DNA of 64,000 nt from Brachybacterium massiliense (lineage in GTDB: Bacteria > Actinomycetota > Actinomycetes > Actinomycetales > Dermabacteraceae). Location: the NCBI RefSeq assembly GCF_900184245.1, contig NZ_FXXB01000007.1, positions 62,001 through 126,000 of the forward strand, written 5' to 3'. Positions 63,176-64,000 of this stretch are shown here, piece after piece (the first letter of the stretch is position 1; every line of letters begins with the position of its first letter). Under the pieces are notes generated by a model. That model searched no databases and was not told the origin of the DNA. It saw only the letters and a program-made list of their open reading frames with translations. A program made the position numbers and the translations under genes.

Positions 63176-63619
63176 TCAGCTCAGGCCGTACTTGGCGTAG
63201 AAGGAGCCGGCCGTGATCCGGTCCAGGCGCGGATTCGCCGCCTGCATATCGGGCTCGAGCTCCATGGCGGTGATCTCCCCGCCGTTCGCGAGGACCGCGG
63301 TGATCCAGCCGACCCGAAGACTCTCCGCTTCGGGCTCGCCGAGCTCGTCATGGACGACGGTGACGATCGCGCGCATCGCCTCGTCGAACACGGCGAGCCC
63401 CGCGGCATGGTCCTCGGTCTCGAGGGTGAGGGTGCCGCGCAACGCGCGTTCGAAGTTCGCGCCGTCCTCCGGCTCCAGCTCCGCGCCCGAGACGCCGTCG
63501 ATCTCTGCGGCGGCCGCCTGGGCCGCTTCGGCGAGCTTCCTGCGCTCGCCGCCGCACCCGCTGAGAGCCATCGCCGCCAGCGCGGCGACCCCTCCCAGAA
63601 CTCCCCGTCTGCTCACCAT
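63176..63619 (-). CDS. small Tat-type lipoprotein of unknown function
   Basis: 147 residues from the second of two nearby ATGs (MVSRRGVLGGVAALAAMALSGC), which has GAGGGG six bases upstream. The twin arginines plus lipobox MALSGC indicate Tat export and lipidation. The mature protein is acidic and helical with no recognised domain (EDHAAGLAVFDEAMRAIVTVVHDELGEPEAESLRVGW). It is convergent with the WXG-hydrolase gene. Confidence 0.75.
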   Translation of the reverse strand: MVSRRGVLGGVAALAAMALSGCGGERRKLAEAAQAAAAEIDGVSGAELEPEDGANFERALRGTLTLETEDHAAGLAVFDEAMRAIVTVVHDELGEPEAESLRVGWITAVLANGGEITAMELEPDMQAANPRLDRITAGSFYAKYGLS

Positions 63620-63704
63620 GCTCATCCCCTCGTCCGGCGCTTTCCGACCGAGCATGCCACGTCCAGGGGACTCTCCGGGCAGGGCTGTGGATGACGAAGA
63701 GGGT

Positions 63705-64000
63705 TCAGGCGACCTTCCAGCGGTAGACGAAGGCGGCCATGGCATCGCGGTTGATCGGCTGCAGCGGGCGGTACGTCCCGTCGCTCCAGCCGGTGGTGAT
63801 TCCGACGGACTCCGCCCAGGAGATCTCCTTGTAGAACGTCGACGTGCTCGAGACGTCCTCGAACGGGGAGTCCCGAGGCGGCGTGTAGGCGGGCTCCCCT
63901 GCTGAGCGGTAGAGGAAGGCGGCCATGGCGTCGCGGTTCACCGGCGCGAGCGGGCGGAAGCTGTCCTTGCCCCAGCCGGTGGTGATGCCCTGCGCCTCGG
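63705..64000 (-). CDS. C-terminal part of an SLH-like repeat surface protein (5' end outside window)
   Basis: The frame is open to the window edge. Two repeats are visible, each ending in NRDAMAAFxYR, with GITTGWGKDSFRPLAPVNRD and ESVGITTGWSDGTYRPLQPINRD preceding, and PRDSPFEDV between them. This is the S-layer-homology-like repeat common at the C-terminus of secreted Micrococcales proteins. The protein is probably extracellular; its main domain is not in the window. Confidence 0.8.
   Translation of the reverse strand, partial: EAQGITTGWGKDSFRPLAPVNRDAMAAFLYRSAGEPAYTPPRDSPFEDVSSTSTFYKEISWAESVGITTGWSDGTYRPLQPINRDAMAAFVYRWKVA

Noticed and set aside
1..64000. tRNA, rRNA, tmRNA, RNase P RNA or SRP RNA genes; prophage or transposase genes
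   Set aside because: None recognised anywhere in the window by eye; short or divergent RNAs could escape this inspection.

Overview
The window is a very GC-rich chromosomal segment of an actinobacterium. GTG starts, ATGA/GTGA stop-start overlaps, Pro/Ala-rich extensions on IF2, FtsY and S2, and marker genes such as DUF2469, DUF4233 and the DUF4081-type GNAT beside ispG all fit Micrococcales. My best guess is a Brachybacterium-like member of Dermabacteraceae; that placement is inference from gene content and order, not from a search. Almost everything is housekeeping. I see no tRNA, rRNA, CRISPR, prophage or transposase.

Layout. 1-1011: end of an azlC-azlD branched-chain amino-acid exporter pair. 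1020-16607: the minus-strand translation/RNA supercluster read right to left (rimP, nusA, ylxR, infB, rbfA, truB, then ribF, rpsO, pnp, an M16 protease, dapB and a small membrane protein), interrupted by a plus-strand L,D-transpeptidase at 8050-9567. 16733-21103: a Tat/lipobox lipoprotein, proS and a secreted GH15-like protein. 21178-33209: a minus-strand block holding a small P-loop kinase, GNAT, the MEP-pathway genes ispG and dxr flanking a site-2 protease, two short DivIVA-like proteins, rlmN, cdsA, frr, pyrH, tsf and rpsB. 33754-45329: an M23 peptidase, then xerC-dprA-comM-yraN, DUF2469, rnhB, two signal peptidases and the rplS-trmD-rimM-khpA-rpsP block, which carries an extra lipoprotein gene. 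45737-48543: an amidohydrolase and ffh. 48642-51804: a LysR regulator followed by a two-gene methionine-synthase module (DUF1852/MesX plus a core-MetE/MesD). 51922-60498: glnD-glnB-amtB, ftsY, a 57-residue membrane protein, ndk, DUF4233 and folC. 60684-64000: a WXG-domain/alpha-beta-hydrolase fusion with its partner, a small lipoprotein and the C-terminus of an SLH-type surface protein.

The points most worth a second look are these. (1) The folate-independent methionine synthase pair with a T-N11-A LysR-type site. (2) An apparent frameshift in the essential infB gene at an imperfect tandem duplication. (3) A perfect 39-bp inverted repeat upstream of yraN, beside a short motif that recurs upstream of the M23 peptidase. 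(4) Two related long palindromes that look like a REP-type dispersed repeat. (5) The lipoprotein embedded in the rpsP-trmD operon. (6) A two-gene WXG/hydrolase unit. (7) A recurring TAnnnT box exactly 6-7 nt before start codons, suggesting leaderless transcripts.
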